Part shown: positions 47,172-56,168 of the stretch, one piece after another
How positions within the stretch are numbered: the first letter of the stretch is position 1
How the letters are laid out: each line of letters begins with the position of its first letter
Position numbers and translations under genes: made by a program
Origin: Caloramator quimbayensis
GTDB lineage: Bacteria; Bacillota; Clostridia; Clostridiales; Caloramatoraceae
Assembly (NCBI RefSeq): GCF_900167605.1
Contig: NZ_FUYH01000006.1
Location: 62,001-126,000 of the forward strand
Direction of reading: 5' to 3'
Length of the DNA stretch: 64,000 nucleotides
Notes under the pieces: generated by a model
Told to the model about the DNA's origin: nothing
What the model saw: only the letters and a program-made list of their open reading frames with translations
Databases searched by the model: none

Positions 47172-47751
47172 AGAAAATAACATAACAAGAAAAACAATGG
47201 AAACGCAGATAGACATGTTTTTAAATATAGATGGAAGCGGCAAATCAAAAATAGATACTAAAATAGGTTTTTTAAATCATATGCTTAATCTTTTTTCAAA
47301 ACATGGACTTTTTGATTTAAATATAAAAGCAATAGGAGATATAGATATTGATAATCATCATACAGTTGAGGATATAGGGATAGTTTTAGGGCAGGTATTT
47401 TTAAAATGCTTAAATGATAAAAAAGGAATAGAAAGATATTCTACTGTATTTACACCTATGGATGAAGCGTTGTCAATGGTTTCGGTTGATATAAGCGGGA
47501 GAGGTTATCTTGTATTTAATGTTCCTTTTAAAACTGAGTTTATAGGAAATTTTGAAACTGAATTAATTAAGGAATTTTTCTACGCCTTTGCAATAAATTC
47601 AAATATTACTCTTCACATAAATCTAATGTATGGTGAAAATTCACACCATATCGCAGAGTCAATATTTAAAGGGTTTGGAAGGGCTCTGTACAGCGCTTCA
47701 AGAATTAATGAAAATATAGAGGGAGTAATGTCTACAAAGGGAAGTTTATAA
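47164..47751 (+). CDS. hisB: Imidazoleglycerol-phosphate dehydratase
   Basis: A 195-residue monofunctional HisB. The metal-binding HxHHxxE pattern is seen as DNHHTVEDIG and, near the C-terminus, NSHHIAESIFKGF; the FLNHML motif and the segment MDEALSMVSVDISGRGYL also match. The histidinol phosphatase half of the bifunctional enterobacterial HisB is absent. It starts at GTG 47164 with GTGGTGA upstream, overlapping hisC by 8 bases. Confidence 0.95.
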   Translation: MNRENNITRKTMETQIDMFLNIDGSGKSKIDTKIGFLNHMLNLFSKHGLFDLNIKAIGDIDIDNHHTVEDIGIVLGQVFLKCLNDKKGIERYSTVFTPMDEALSMVSVDISGRGYLVFNVPFKTEFIGNFETELIKEFFYAFAINSNITLHINLMYGENSHHIAESIFKGFGRALYSASRINENIEGVMSTKGSL

Positions 47752-47765
47752 ATTTGGAGGAAGAT

Positions 47766-48371
47766 ATGATAGCAATTATAGATTATGGAGCAGGCAATTT
47801 AAAGAATGTTTTTAGAGCTATGAAGGATTTAGGATTAGAGGCAAAAATAACATCGGCAGCTAAGGATATAAATGATAGCAGAGCAATAGTACTTCCAGGC
47901 GTCGGAGCTTTTAAAGGAGCTATAGATAATCTTAATAATATGGGACTTTCTGACGTTGTAAAGGAAAATGCTAAAAATGGAAAAACAATACTTGGAATTT
48001 GTCTTGGACTTCAGCTTTTTTATGAAGTAAGTTATGAGGATGGATGCCATAAAGGCCTTGAAATTTTAAAGGGTGATGTTGTAAGGTTCGATGGCAAATT
48101 AAAGGTTCCACACATGGGATGGAATAGTCTTATTGCAAATAGAGAAGATGATATTTCAAAAGGAATTAACAGTGAAGATTATGTTTACTTTGTTCATTCC
48201 TATTATGTTAAGCCTGAAAATTTTAATGACGTGGTTTTATATTCGGATTATGGAGTTAAAGTTCCAGCACTTATTAGAAAAGACAACATAATAGGAATGC
48301 AGTTTCATCCCGAAAAAAGCGGTAGAGTAGGAAGCATGCTTTTAAAGAATTTTAAGGAGTTGATAAAGTGA
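47766..48371 (+). CDS. hisH: Imidazole glycerol phosphate synthase glutaminase subunit
   Basis: A 201-residue class I glutamine amidotransferase. Nucleophile Cys is C79 in GICLGLQLF, and the His-Glu pair is in QFHPEKSG near residue 180. It feeds ammonia to HisF. I chose ATG 47766, five bases after GGAGG, over a TTG at 47754 that precedes the site. Its end overlaps hisA by 4 bases. Confidence 0.95.
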   Translation: MIAIIDYGAGNLKNVFRAMKDLGLEAKITSAAKDINDSRAIVLPGVGAFKGAIDNLNNMGLSDVVKENAKNGKTILGICLGLQLFYEVSYEDGCHKGLEILKGDVVRFDGKLKVPHMGWNSLIANREDDISKGINSEDYVYFVHSYYVKPENFNDVVLYSDYGVKVPALIRKDNIIGMQFHPEKSGRVGSMLLKNFKELIK

Positions 48372-49102
48372 TAATATTTCCAGCAATAGATATTAAGGAC
48401 GGTAAATGCGTAAGGCTTATGCAGGGAGATTTAGAAAAAGAGGAAGTTTTTTATGATGACCCAGCAAGTGCTGCAGCTATGTGGGAAAGTATGGGGGCAG
48501 AATATATACATGTTGTCGATCTTGATGGAGCGTTTAACGGTAAAATAACAAATAATGATGTTGTTGCAAGGATTATAAAATCTATTAACATACCAATTCA
48601 GATTGGTGGAGGAATAAGAAATATAAGCGATATTGAATATTTTTTTGATTTAGGAGCAGACAGAGTTATTTTAGGTACAGCGGCATTATTTGATAAAGAA
48701 TTAATAGAAAAGGCACTTAAAAGCTTTGGCGATAAAATCGCAGTTTCCATAGATGCTAAAAATGGATATGCAGCTTCTAATGGATGGGCAAGAATTAGCA
48801 ATATCAATTCATTAGATTTAGCTAAAGAGCTTGAAAAATCAGGGCTTAAATATTTGATATATACAGACATATTAAAAGATGGAATGCTTTCTGGACCAAA
48901 CTTTAAGCAGATAAGTATTTTACAAAGAGAGACAAATTTAAAAATTATAGCATCAGGAGGAATAAGCTCAGAAGAAGATATTTATAAGCTGAAAGAATTG
49001 GGTGTATATGGTGCAATAGTTGGGAAAGCACTTTATACGGGAAAGATAAAGGATTTAGGGGGGATAATATTTGCTTGCAAAGAGAATTATTCCTTGTCTT
49101 GA
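48368..49102 (+). CDS. hisA: Phosphoribosylformimino-AICAR-phosphate isomerase
   Basis: A 244-residue (beta/alpha)8 barrel. The catalytic Asp residues lie in [14 protein letters not shown] and in [14 protein letters not shown]; phosphate loops are IGGGIRN and ASGGISS. It opens the ribose ring of ProFAR. It begins at GTG in an ATGA-type 4-base overlap with hisH and is overlapped for 32 bases by hisF, an unusually deep overlap. Confidence 0.95.
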   Translation: MIIFPAIDIKDGKCVRLMQGDLEKEEVFYDDPASAAAMWESMGAEYIHVVDLDGAFNGKITNNDVVARIIKSINIPIQIGGGIRNISDIEYFFDLGADRVILGTAALFDKELIEKALKSFGDKIAVSIDAKNGYAASNGWARISNINSLDLAKELEKSGLKYLIYTDILKDGMLSGPNFKQISILQRETNLKIIASGGISSEEDIYKLKELGVYGAIVGKALYTGKIKDLGGIIFACKENYSLS

Positions 49103-49832
49103 TGTTAAGGATGGACGAGTAGTAAAGGGAAGAAAATTTAAGGACTTAACTGATGTTGATGACCCTGTGAAGCTTGCAGTATTTTATAATAATGAGGGAG
49201 CAGATGAGATAGTATTTTATGATATTACCGCTTCCTTTGAAAAAAGGAATATTTTTTTAAATGTTGTAGAAAAGATAGCGGAAAGTATAAATATACCCTT
49301 TACCGTTGGAGGAGGAATAAAAACTATAGAAGATTTTAGAATGGCACTTTTAAAGGGTGCTGATAAAGTTTCTATCAATTCTGCAGCAGTTAGAAACCCA
49401 AAGATAATAAAGAGTGCTTCAGAAAAATTCGGCAGACAATGCGTTGTTTTATCTATGGATGTTAAAAAGATAGAAAACGGAAGTTATAAGGTTTTTATTG
49501 ATGGGGGAAGAGTTGAGACAAATCTTTATGCATTAGAGTGGGCTAAATTAGGAGAAAGCCTTGGAGCTGGAGAAATAGTTTTAAACAGCATAGACTGCGA
49601 TGGTATAAAAAATGGATATGATTGTGAAATTACATCTTTGATTTCTGAAAATGTTAATATACCTGTTGTAGCCTCAGGAGGAGCAGGAAATATGGAACAT
49701 TTTGAAAAGGTTTTTAAATATGGAAAGGCAGATGCAGCTCTATCGGCATCGATTTTTCATTATGGAGATGTTAAGATAAATGATTTAAAGGAATATTTAT
49801 CCTGTAAAGGAGTAAACATCAGGAGGGTATAA
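49071..49832 (+). CDS. hisF: Imidazole glycerol phosphate synthase cyclase subunit
   Basis: A 253-residue barrel. The canonical N-terminus [19 protein letters not shown] fixes the start at TTG 49071, with GGGGGG about nine bases upstream, inside the last codons of hisA. Catalytic Asp residues are in CLDVKDG and [13 protein letters not shown]; phosphate loops are VGGGI and ASGGAG. With HisH it makes imidazole glycerol phosphate and AICAR. Confidence 0.96.
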   Translation: MLAKRIIPCLDVKDGRVVKGRKFKDLTDVDDPVKLAVFYNNEGADEIVFYDITASFEKRNIFLNVVEKIAESINIPFTVGGGIKTIEDFRMALLKGADKVSINSAAVRNPKIIKSASEKFGRQCVVLSMDVKKIENGSYKVFIDGGRVETNLYALEWAKLGESLGAGEIVLNSIDCDGIKNGYDCEITSLISENVNIPVVASGGAGNMEHFEKVFKYGKADAALSASIFHYGDVKINDLKEYLSCKGVNIRRV

Positions 49833-49833
49833 T

Positions 49834-50454
49834 ATGGTTATGAAAATAAAATTCGATGATAAAGGATTAATTCCTGCGATTGTTCAGGATGTTCAAAGCA
49901 AAAAAGTTTTAATGTGTGCATATATGAATGAGGAATCAATAGAGAAAACAATGACAACAGGAAACACTCATTTTTACAGCAGAAGCAGAAAGTGTCTTTG
50001 GAATAAAGGAGAAACTTCGGGCAACTATCAAATAGTAAAAAGAATGAGTCTCGATTGCGATTTGGATTGTATGCTTATAGAGGTTGAAACCTTGGGAAAT
50101 TCATGCCATACAGGAAGTGAAAGCTGCTTTTTTAATGAAGTATATGTTAATAGAGATGAATATTTAGATAAAGAAGACATAATTATAAGGCTATATGAAA
50201 GGATAATGAGCAGAAAATATAATCCTAAAGAAGGCTCATATACTAATTATTTATTTGAAAAGGGAGCTGATAAAATATTAAAAAAGGTAGGAGAAGAAAC
50301 AAGTGAAGTTATAATAGCAGCCAAAAATGATGATAAAGGAGAAATGATATATGAGATTTCAGATCTTTTATATCATGTACTGGTCTTGATGGCAGATAAA
50401 GGTATATCAATTGAGGATATAAAAAGAGAAATTAAGAAAAGATATGATAAATAA
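49834..50454 (+). CDS. hisIE: Bifunctional phosphoribosyl-AMP cyclohydrolase / phosphoribosyl-ATP diphosphatase
   Basis: A 206-residue fusion. The N-terminal HisI part has [16 protein letters not shown], zinc/magnesium ligands in DCDLDC, and NSCHTG; the C-terminal HisE part (about residues 115-206) has [15 protein letters not shown] and the [14 protein letters not shown] helix. It carries out steps two and three of the pathway. Last gene of the operon, followed by a strong terminator. No histidinol-phosphate phosphatase gene is in the operon. Confidence 0.95.
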   Translation: MVMKIKFDDKGLIPAIVQDVQSKKVLMCAYMNEESIEKTMTTGNTHFYSRSRKCLWNKGETSGNYQIVKRMSLDCDLDCMLIEVETLGNSCHTGSESCFFNEVYVNRDEYLDKEDIIIRLYERIMSRKYNPKEGSYTNYLFEKGADKILKKVGEETSEVIIAAKNDDKGEMIYEISDLLYHVLVLMADKGISIEDIKREIKKRYDK

Positions 50455-50457
50455 AAT

Positions 50458-50506
50458 AAAATCCATTATACTGCAAATATTCTACCTGCAGTATAATGGA
50501 TTTTTT
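50458..50506 (+). terminator. Terminator of the histidine operon
   Basis: A perfect 18-bp stem (50458-50475 with 50487-50504) with an 11-base loop, followed by Ts. Its core, ATTATACTGCA, is related to other hairpins in this window. Confidence 0.88.
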
Positions 50507-50584
50507 AAATCTGGATAATTTTATAAAAACATATAATAAATTTGTGATATAATTATTGTAAAAACAGAAAAGCAGGGGATAAAA

Positions 50585-50767
50585 ATGAGTAAGATTATAA
50601 ACAGCAATTGTAAAAGATGCCCATATTATTCTAAAAACTGTAATGGAGATGACAGCCAATGTATATGCAGATTCTGCCCAAGAAATATTTCAAACTGTGT
50701 TACAGTAAGGTGGTGCAGAGAAACTGAATCACCCTTTGTTGTTGAAATAGATGAAGAAAATAAATAA
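50585..50767 (+). CDS. Small cysteine-rich protein
   Basis: A 60-residue protein with nine cysteines: CKRCPYYSKNC, then QCICRFCPRNISNC and WC. The pairs CxxC and CxC suggest binding of zinc or an iron-sulfur cluster. I do not recognise the family. GCAGGGGAT precedes the ATG. It ends 22 bases before an EFR1-like ferredoxin-flavodoxin gene and may be the first gene of a redox cassette. Confidence 0.65.
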   Translation: MSKIINSNCKRCPYYSKNCNGDDSQCICRFCPRNISNCVTVRWCRETESPFVVEIDEENK

Positions 50768-50789
50768 TAGTAAAAATGGGGGAAGATTA

Positions 50790-51545
50790 TTGAAAGGAGC
50801 AGCAGTTTATTTTTCTGGAACTGGCAATACAGAATACATAGTCAGGCTTTTTAGGGATGAATTTAAGAAGGATGGAATTGAGTGTGCTCTTATAGACGTT
50901 AGTAAAAAGAGAACACTTAATGATGATTACAATTTTTTTATATTTGGATGTCCTATTCATGCTGATTTTTTTCCAGATTATTTTATGGGTTGGATAGAAA
51001 AAAATATTAAAAACGGCAATAATAGAAAGTGCATTGTTTTTTCAACACAGGCAGGACCTGCGGCGGCAGGAGCAGAGTATCTTTGTGAAAAGCTTAAAGA
51101 AAAGGGCTTTAAAATTGAAGTAAATACTATGATACAAATGCCTCAGAATTTTTATGTAAATGGTTTGTTTAAAAAAACTCCTGAAGATAAATGTATAATT
51201 TTAAAAGAAAATTCAGCAAAGATTGTAAAAACGATTGTAGATAAATTTTTAAAAGGAGAAAATGTAATAAATAATGTATCAAGATTTAGAGTTCAAAGCG
51301 GCAGAATAATTTATAAAATGTTTAAAAAGTATGCTCTAAATTGGGCAGATAAAAATTTGAAAGTAGATATGTCTTTATGCGTTAGATGCGGAAAATGTGT
51401 AAAGAATTGCCCTACTAAAAATATAATATTAGAAGAGGAAATAAAGTTTAAGGCACGATGCCTGTGCTGTCAAAAATGCCTTCATGGCTGCCCGGTTAAT
51501 GCCTTTAGATATAAAAATAAAAAAATTAGCCAATATAAAATATAG
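50790..51545 (+). CDS. EFR1-family ferrodoxin (flavodoxin plus two [4Fe-4S])
   Basis: A 251-residue protein. The N-terminal flavodoxin-like domain has the FMN phosphate loop YFSGTGNTEYIV and FGCPIHADFFP. A C-terminal bacterial ferredoxin domain has CVRCGKCVKNCP and CLCCQKCLHGCP, eight cysteines for two [4Fe-4S] clusters. It would move electrons between iron-sulfur and flavin centres in the cytoplasm. The start is TTG 50790 after GGGGGAAG; an ATG at 50751 would overlap the upstream gene and lacks a good ribosome site. The electron donor and acceptor are unknown. Confidence 0.82.
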   Translation: MKGAAVYFSGTGNTEYIVRLFRDEFKKDGIECALIDVSKKRTLNDDYNFFIFGCPIHADFFPDYFMGWIEKNIKNGNNRKCIVFSTQAGPAAAGAEYLCEKLKEKGFKIEVNTMIQMPQNFYVNGLFKKTPEDKCIILKENSAKIVKTIVDKFLKGENVINNVSRFRVQSGRIIYKMFKKYALNWADKNLKVDMSLCVRCGKCVKNCPTKNIILEEEIKFKARCLCCQKCLHGCPVNAFRYKNKKISQYKI

Positions 51546-51556
51546 GGGGCCTTATT

Positions 51557-52510
51557 ATGATTAAAACTCTTATAATATATGAGAGCCGATATGGCACTAC
51601 TAAAAAAATTTCAGAATATATGGGGCTTATTTTAGGACCTGCCAATATAATAAATGTAAAAGAATTTAATGAAGAACATAAAAAATATGATTTTATTATT
51701 TTAGGCTCTCCAATTTATATTGAAAGCTTTGAAGAGAGCATGATAAGGTTTGTAGTTGAAAACAGGGATTTTCTTATTAATAAAAAGGTAGTATTATTTT
51801 GCACTTGTCTTAATAAAAATAATAATATTAATTATTTTAAAGAGATAAAATCATTACTTGGTAGTGAATGCATAGTTATGGCAAAAGCTCTTGGAGGAAA
51901 ATTAAAGTTAAATGAATTGAAGGATGAAGATTATAAAATATTGGATAGCTTTTCAAAAGAAACAGGAATAACATTAAAAGATGCCGACATATTTAATTTA
52001 AAGGAGATAATAGAATTTGCATTAGATGTTAAAAGGTATAAGGATAGCTTAATACCTGCTGCTCCTGTTTCAAAGGTAAAATTTTTATTAGAAGAGTTTT
52101 TAAACTGTCATAATACATGTACTTTATCAACAGGCTGTGATAAAAGGGTGAGAGGAACCCCTATTGAATATATATATAAAGAAGGGCATATATATTTTTT
52201 TAGTGAAGGCGGAGAAAAATTTGCAAATATACTTTTAAACGAAAATGTATCGATTTCTATATATGATAACTATGAAAATATGACAAAGCTTGCAGGAGTA
52301 CAAATTTCAGGGAAGGCATCCATAGTAGAATACGGAGAGAAGGAATACTGCAAAATAGCACAGATGAAGGGATTTAAGGTAGAACAGCTGCTGCAGCTCC
52401 CTATAAAGATGAATATAATTAAAGTTAAATTGGAAAGGGCAGAAGTCTTATATTCAAAATTTAAAAATATGGGATATGATTCCAAACAGATATATGAATT
52501 TAATCAATAA
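51557..52510 (+). CDS. Flavodoxin fused to a pyridoxamine-phosphate-oxidase-like flavin domain
   Basis: A 317-residue fusion. Residues 1-150 are a flavodoxin related to the HemG/FldA type (YESRYGTTKKI, LGSPIYIESF). Residues about 175-317 resemble the FMN-binding split barrel of the PNPOx family (LSTGCDKRVRGTPIEYIYKEG, ISGKASIVEYGE). Both parts may bind FMN, allowing electron transfer within one chain. GGGGG precedes the ATG, 11 bases after the EFR1-like gene, and a perfect terminator follows, so it ends the three-gene unit. The substrate is unknown. Confidence 0.75.
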   Translation: MIKTLIIYESRYGTTKKISEYMGLILGPANIINVKEFNEEHKKYDFIILGSPIYIESFEESMIRFVVENRDFLINKKVVLFCTCLNKNNNINYFKEIKSLLGSECIVMAKALGGKLKLNELKDEDYKILDSFSKETGITLKDADIFNLKEIIEFALDVKRYKDSLIPAAPVSKVKFLLEEFLNCHNTCTLSTGCDKRVRGTPIEYIYKEGHIYFFSEGGEKFANILLNENVSISIYDNYENMTKLAGVQISGKASIVEYGEKEYCKIAQMKGFKVEQLLQLPIKMNIIKVKLERAEVLYSKFKNMGYDSKQIYEFNQ

Positions 52511-52512
52511 AC

Positions 52513-52546
52513 AAAAAATGAGGATGGCTTGCCATCCTCATTTTTT
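52513..52546. terminator. Bidirectional terminator
   Basis: A perfect 16-bp stem (AAAAAATGAGGATGGC against its complement) with a 2-base loop. It serves the redox cassette and the convergent DUF378 gene, whose stop lies within it. Confidence 0.88.
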
Positions 52547-52741
52547 GTTTGCAAGTAAATCGTAGATAAGATATAGTCCGGATAATCCAACAAGAGAGTA
52601 AATGATTCTTGAGATTATCCCTTCCATACCTCCAAAAATAGTAGCAACGAGGTCGAATTTAAAAAAACCTATAAGTCCCCAGTTGATTGCACCAATGAGC
52701 ACCAGAATAAATGCAGCTTTTGATAATTTTTTCAATTTCAA
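52538..52741 (-). CDS. DUF378-family small membrane protein
   Basis: A 67-residue protein with two membrane helices. The conserved first helix and turn, VLIGAINWGLIGFFKFDLVA, and the second, IIYSLVGLSGLYLIYDL, identify DUF378. No function is established. GGAGGG-type sequence lies before the ATG. It is monocistronic and divergent from the 182-residue anchored protein gene. Confidence 0.83.
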   Translation of the reverse strand: MKLKKLSKAAFILVLIGAINWGLIGFFKFDLVATIFGGMEGIISRIIYSLVGLSGLYLIYDLLANKK

Positions 52742-52887
52742 CCCTCCAAAAATTTCTCTATATAAATAATATTTTGTATAGCAAAGGTTTATGCTATCAA
52801 AGCAAAATAATTTTTTGTATAATGAAGTTATAAAGCTATTTTGCAGATTATATATTTATAAGAAGAAGGGAGGAGTTAATAAAATCT

Positions 52888-53436
52888 ATGAAAAAAATAT
52901 TTAGCATAGTTTTTTTCTTTATTCTTATATATGTAATATTTAACTTTTATACACATACAGAGCTGAAAAATGGACTAACAATAGATTCATTAAATAAAAT
53001 AGCTGTCAATAAAATTGATAAACTCGAAGGAGATAAAATACTAAAGAATATAAATAAAATAGACTGGACAAAGGTTGATGATAAAGCAAAGGAAAATATA
53101 TTAAAATTCTTAGAGGGGCAAAATTTGATTAACTATAATGGACTTGAAAATTTAATAAAATATTCTAAGGAGTTTACGGGAAATGCAAAAGAACTTTATT
53201 ATAAAATATTATATAATAACTATTCAAAAAATCCTTCAGAATTCATAAAAGTTATTTCGGATTTTAAAAGCGAGGATATTTCCAAAATATTGAAGACATT
53301 TACAGATAAATATATTGAAAAACCTAAACTTATTTCTGATTTGCAAAATATAATAAAAGAAGACAAATTAAATAATCAGCAGAAGAAAAGGATAAATGAT
53401 TTTGTGGAAGAATTAAAGAATGATATTGACAAATAA
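52888..53436 (+). CDS. Hypothetical membrane-anchored protein
   Basis: A 182-residue Lys/Asn/Ile-rich protein I do not recognise. Residues 1-22 are a single hydrophobic anchor or uncleaved signal (FSIVFFFILIYVIFNFY); the rest, outside the membrane, is predicted largely helical. No catalytic motif or cysteine is visible. GGGAGG lies about 13 bases before the ATG. The TTGACA box of the pyrimidine promoter overlaps its last codons. Confidence 0.65.
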   Translation: MKKIFSIVFFFILIYVIFNFYTHTELKNGLTIDSLNKIAVNKIDKLEGDKILKNINKIDWTKVDDKAKENILKFLEGQNLINYNGLENLIKYSKEFTGNAKELYYKILYNNYSKNPSEFIKVISDFKSEDISKILKTFTDKYIEKPKLISDLQNIIKEDKLNNQQKKRINDFVEELKNDIDK

Positions 53437-53454
53437 TAGATACCATGATAGTAT
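53426..53454 (+). promoter_or_regulatory. SigmaA promoter of the pyrimidine operon
   Basis: TTGACA and TAGTAT separated by 17 bases. The predicted transcript start, near 53461, lies just before the attenuator's first arm. Confidence 0.6.
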
Positions 53455-53460
53455 ATAAAA

Positions 53461-53556
53461 AATGCCTTTAAGCTGGTACTGAGATACTGGGAAGGATAAA
53501 TAATAAGCAATGCTATGATTGTGTATATTTATGCCTTCCTATTGGAAGGCTTTTAT
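53461..53556 (+). promoter_or_regulatory. PyrR-type attenuator in the pyr leader
   Basis: Three mutually exclusive folds can be drawn. A terminator (GCCTTCC-TATT-GGAAGGC then TTTT, 53533-53556) competes with an antiterminator in which 53490-53502 pairs with 53526-53539 over 13 bp with one bulge. That in turn competes with an early hairpin whose loop, 53475-53489, reads GGTACTGAGATACTG. This resembles the PyrR-binding loop ARUCCNGNGAGGYU with compensating changes at the paired positions. PyrR plus UMP would favour termination (known for the class). No pyrR gene is in the window. Confidence 0.72.
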
Positions 53557-53605
53557 TATGTAAACTTTTAAATTTGCCCTGTGAGGCAAATAAAGGAGGA
53601 ATAAT

Positions 53606-54538
53606 ATGTTAAAAGGAAGACATCTTATTGACCCAATGGATTTTTCAGTTGAGGAAATTGACAGCATATTAAATCTTGCAGACAAAATTGTTGAAAATCC
53701 AGAAAAATATGCTCATGCATGCGATGGTAAACTAATGGCAACTCTTTTTTATGAACCAAGCACAAGAACAAGATTTAGTTTTGAAGCAGCTATGCTAAGG
53801 CTTGGAGGGAAAATAATAGGATTTTCAGAGCCAAATTCAAGTTCAGTTGCAAAGGGAGAAAGCGTTGCAGATACTATAAGGACAATTTCCTGCTATGCTG
53901 ATATTGCAGTGATGAGACATCCTAAAGAAGGAGCGCCTAAAATTGCTTCTTTGTATTCGCAGATTCCTGTTATTAACGCAGGGGATGGAGGCCATCAGCA
54001 TCCAACTCAGACATTAACAGATCTTTTAACTATAAGGTCAGTAAAGAAAACACTATCAAATCTTACAATAGGCCTTTGCGGCGATTTAAAATTCGGAAGA
54101 ACAGTTCATTCACTTATAAAATCCATGTCAAGATATGAAAACAATAAATTCGTTCTTATTTCCCCAAAAGAGCTTAAAGTTCCAGATTATATAAGAAAAG
54201 AAGTTTTAGAAAAAAAGAATATTGATTTTATTGAAGTTGAGAGAATAGAAGAGGTCATAGATACCCTCGATATACTTTATGTTACAAGAGTGCAGAGAGA
54301 AAGATTTTTTAACGAAGAGGATTATATAAGGTTAAAGGACAGCTACATTCTTGATATGAAGAAGATGAAGATGGCAAAGGATGATATGATTGTAATGCAT
54401 CCTCTTCCAAGGGTAAATGAGATAGCCTATGAAGTTGACAGCGATCCTAGAGCTTATTATTTTAAACAGGCAAAGTACGGAATGTTTGTAAGGATGGCGC
54501 TAATTATGAAGCTATTGGGGGTTGATGAGATATGTTAA
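53606..54538 (+). CDS. pyrB: Aspartate carbamoyltransferase catalytic chain
   Basis: A 310-residue transcarbamylase. The carbamoyl-phosphate site [13 protein letters not shown] (STRTR at 52-56) and the aspartate-binding segment [10 protein letters not shown] are intact, with [14 protein letters not shown] between. It commits carbamoyl phosphate to pyrimidine synthesis and forms a complex with PyrI, encoded next. AGGAGG precedes the ATG. Its last 7 bases overlap pyrI. Confidence 0.97.
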   Translation: MLKGRHLIDPMDFSVEEIDSILNLADKIVENPEKYAHACDGKLMATLFYEPSTRTRFSFEAAMLRLGGKIIGFSEPNSSSVAKGESVADTIRTISCYADIAVMRHPKEGAPKIASLYSQIPVINAGDGGHQHPTQTLTDLLTIRSVKKTLSNLTIGLCGDLKFGRTVHSLIKSMSRYENNKFVLISPKELKVPDYIRKEVLEKKNIDFIEVERIEEVIDTLDILYVTRVQRERFFNEEDYIRLKDSYILDMKKMKMAKDDMIVMHPLPRVNEIAYEVDSDPRAYYFKQAKYGMFVRMALIMKLLGVDEIC

Positions 54539-54969
54539 CAATAAACAGTATAAAAAAAGGTATAGTAATAGATCATATAAAAGCAGGCTGCGGCATTAAG
54601 ATATTTAACTATCTTGGACTTGATAGGGCAGATTTCAGGGTGGCCTTAATAATGAACGTTGAGAGCCAAAAACTTGGAAGAAAGGACATTATAAAGATAG
54701 AAAATGTAATAGATATTGACTATACAGTACTTGGACTCATAGATCCTAACATTACAATAGATATAATTGAAGATGAAAAAATTAAAGAGAAGATAAAATT
54801 AAAACTTCCCGAAAAGGTTGTAGATGTTATTAAATGTAAAAATCCTCGATGTATAACTTCTATAGAAAAATATATACCCAATGTATTCTATCTTGTAGAT
54901 GAAGTAAAGGGAGAATACAGATGCGAATATTGCGATGAAGTTCATACCCTCGAGGAGGCTGAAGTATGA
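54532..54969 (+). CDS. pyrI: Aspartate carbamoyltransferase regulatory chain
   Basis: A 145-residue PyrI. The N-terminal nucleotide-binding half ([13 protein letters not shown]) is followed by the zinc domain with four cysteines in CKNPRC and [10 protein letters not shown]. It binds ATP, CTP or UTP and sets the activity of PyrB. It overlaps pyrB by 7 bases and pyrC by 4. A PyrI in a Gram-positive operon that also has a PyrR-type leader gives both allosteric and transcriptional control. Confidence 0.96.
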   Translation: MLTINSIKKGIVIDHIKAGCGIKIFNYLGLDRADFRVALIMNVESQKLGRKDIIKIENVIDIDYTVLGLIDPNITIDIIEDEKIKEKIKLKLPEKVVDVIKCKNPRCITSIEKYIPNVFYLVDEVKGEYRCEYCDEVHTLEEAEV

Positions 54970-56168
54970 ATCTTCTTATAAAGAATGTAAGAATAGTTGA
55001 CAGCCAAAAGGATTTTATTGGAGATGTTTATGTAAAACAGGGAGTAATTGACGAAATAGGGCAAGGAATTGAAAAAGACAGCAATATTATAGATGGGAAG
55101 GGACTTGTCCTTATGCCTTCCTTCGTAGATATGCACAGCCATTTCAGGGATCCTGGACTTACCCACAAAGAGGATATTAAATCAGGAAGCCTTGCAGCTG
55201 TATGTGGCGGATATACTGCAGTTAATCTTATGGCAAACACAAAACCCGTTTGCTCTGATATGGATATGGTTAACTACGTTTTAAAAAAGGCTGAGGATAT
55301 AGCACTTGTTGATGTTCACCAATGCGTATCAGTAACTAAAGGCATGAAGGGTGAAGATGTAAACCACCTTAAATATATAGAAAAACCCGTAAAATTCATA
55401 TCTGAGGATGGAAAAGGTATTTTAAAAGATGAAGTTATGCTTATGGCTATGAGCATTGCAAGGGATAAAGGATTTACAGTGATATCCCATGCAGAGCATG
55501 AAGAATATGTAAAGTGGGACAGCAGACTTTCGGAAAACTATATGACTATGAGGGATATTGAAACAGCAAAAAAGACAGGATGCAGCCTTCATATTGCCCA
55601 TGTAAGCACAAGAGAAGCAATGATGATGGTTAAAAATGCAAAAAAAGAAGGATTTAATATAACCTGTGAAGTAACCCCTCATCACATAGCCCTGAGTAGT
55701 AATACAATGTATAAAGTAAATCCTCCTTTAAGGCTTATGGATGATATTAATTTTTTAATAGATTCAATTAAAGAAGGATATGTTGATGCTATAGCAACGG
55801 ACCATGCACCCCACAGCTTTGAAGATAAATTAAATGGTGCACCGGGCATATCGGGAATTGAAACAGCTTTTTCTGTATGCTATACAACGCTTGTAAGAAA
55901 TGGGCATATTACCCTTAATACCTTATCAAAACTAATGTCAGAAAAGCCTTCTAAAATGATGGGATTAAATAAGGGAAAAATAGAAAAAGGATATGATGGT
56001 GATTTAGTTCTTGTGGATATAGATAAAAAGTTTAAAGTGGATGCAGTAAAGTTTAAATCAAAAGGCAAAAATACTCCTTTTGACGGTATGGAGTTTTATG
56101 GAGTTATAGCTATGACTATAAAAGGCGGCAAAGTAGTTTTTAGGAGTGATTATTATGATAATAGATAA
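54966..56168 (+). CDS. pyrC: Dihydroorotase
   Basis: A 400-residue class I dihydroorotase. The metal site opens with [10 protein letters not shown], continues with the histidines in VISHAEHEE and [10 protein letters not shown], and ends with ATDHAPH, which carries the catalytic Asp. It forms dihydroorotate from carbamoyl aspartate. It overlaps pyrI by 4 bases with GAGG upstream, and pyrF by 14 bases. Length and motif order are normal for the Firmicutes form. Confidence 0.95.
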   Translation: MNLLIKNVRIVDSQKDFIGDVYVKQGVIDEIGQGIEKDSNIIDGKGLVLMPSFVDMHSHFRDPGLTHKEDIKSGSLAAVCGGYTAVNLMANTKPVCSDMDMVNYVLKKAEDIALVDVHQCVSVTKGMKGEDVNHLKYIEKPVKFISEDGKGILKDEVMLMAMSIARDKGFTVISHAEHEEYVKWDSRLSENYMTMRDIETAKKTGCSLHIAHVSTREAMMMVKNAKKEGFNITCEVTPHHIALSSNTMYKVNPPLRLMDDINFLIDSIKEGYVDAIATDHAPHSFEDKLNGAPGISGIETAFSVCYTTLVRNGHITLNTLSKLMSEKPSKMMGLNKGKIEKGYDGDLVLVDIDKKFKVDAVKFKSKGKNTPFDGMEFYGVIAMTIKGGKVVFRSDYYDNR

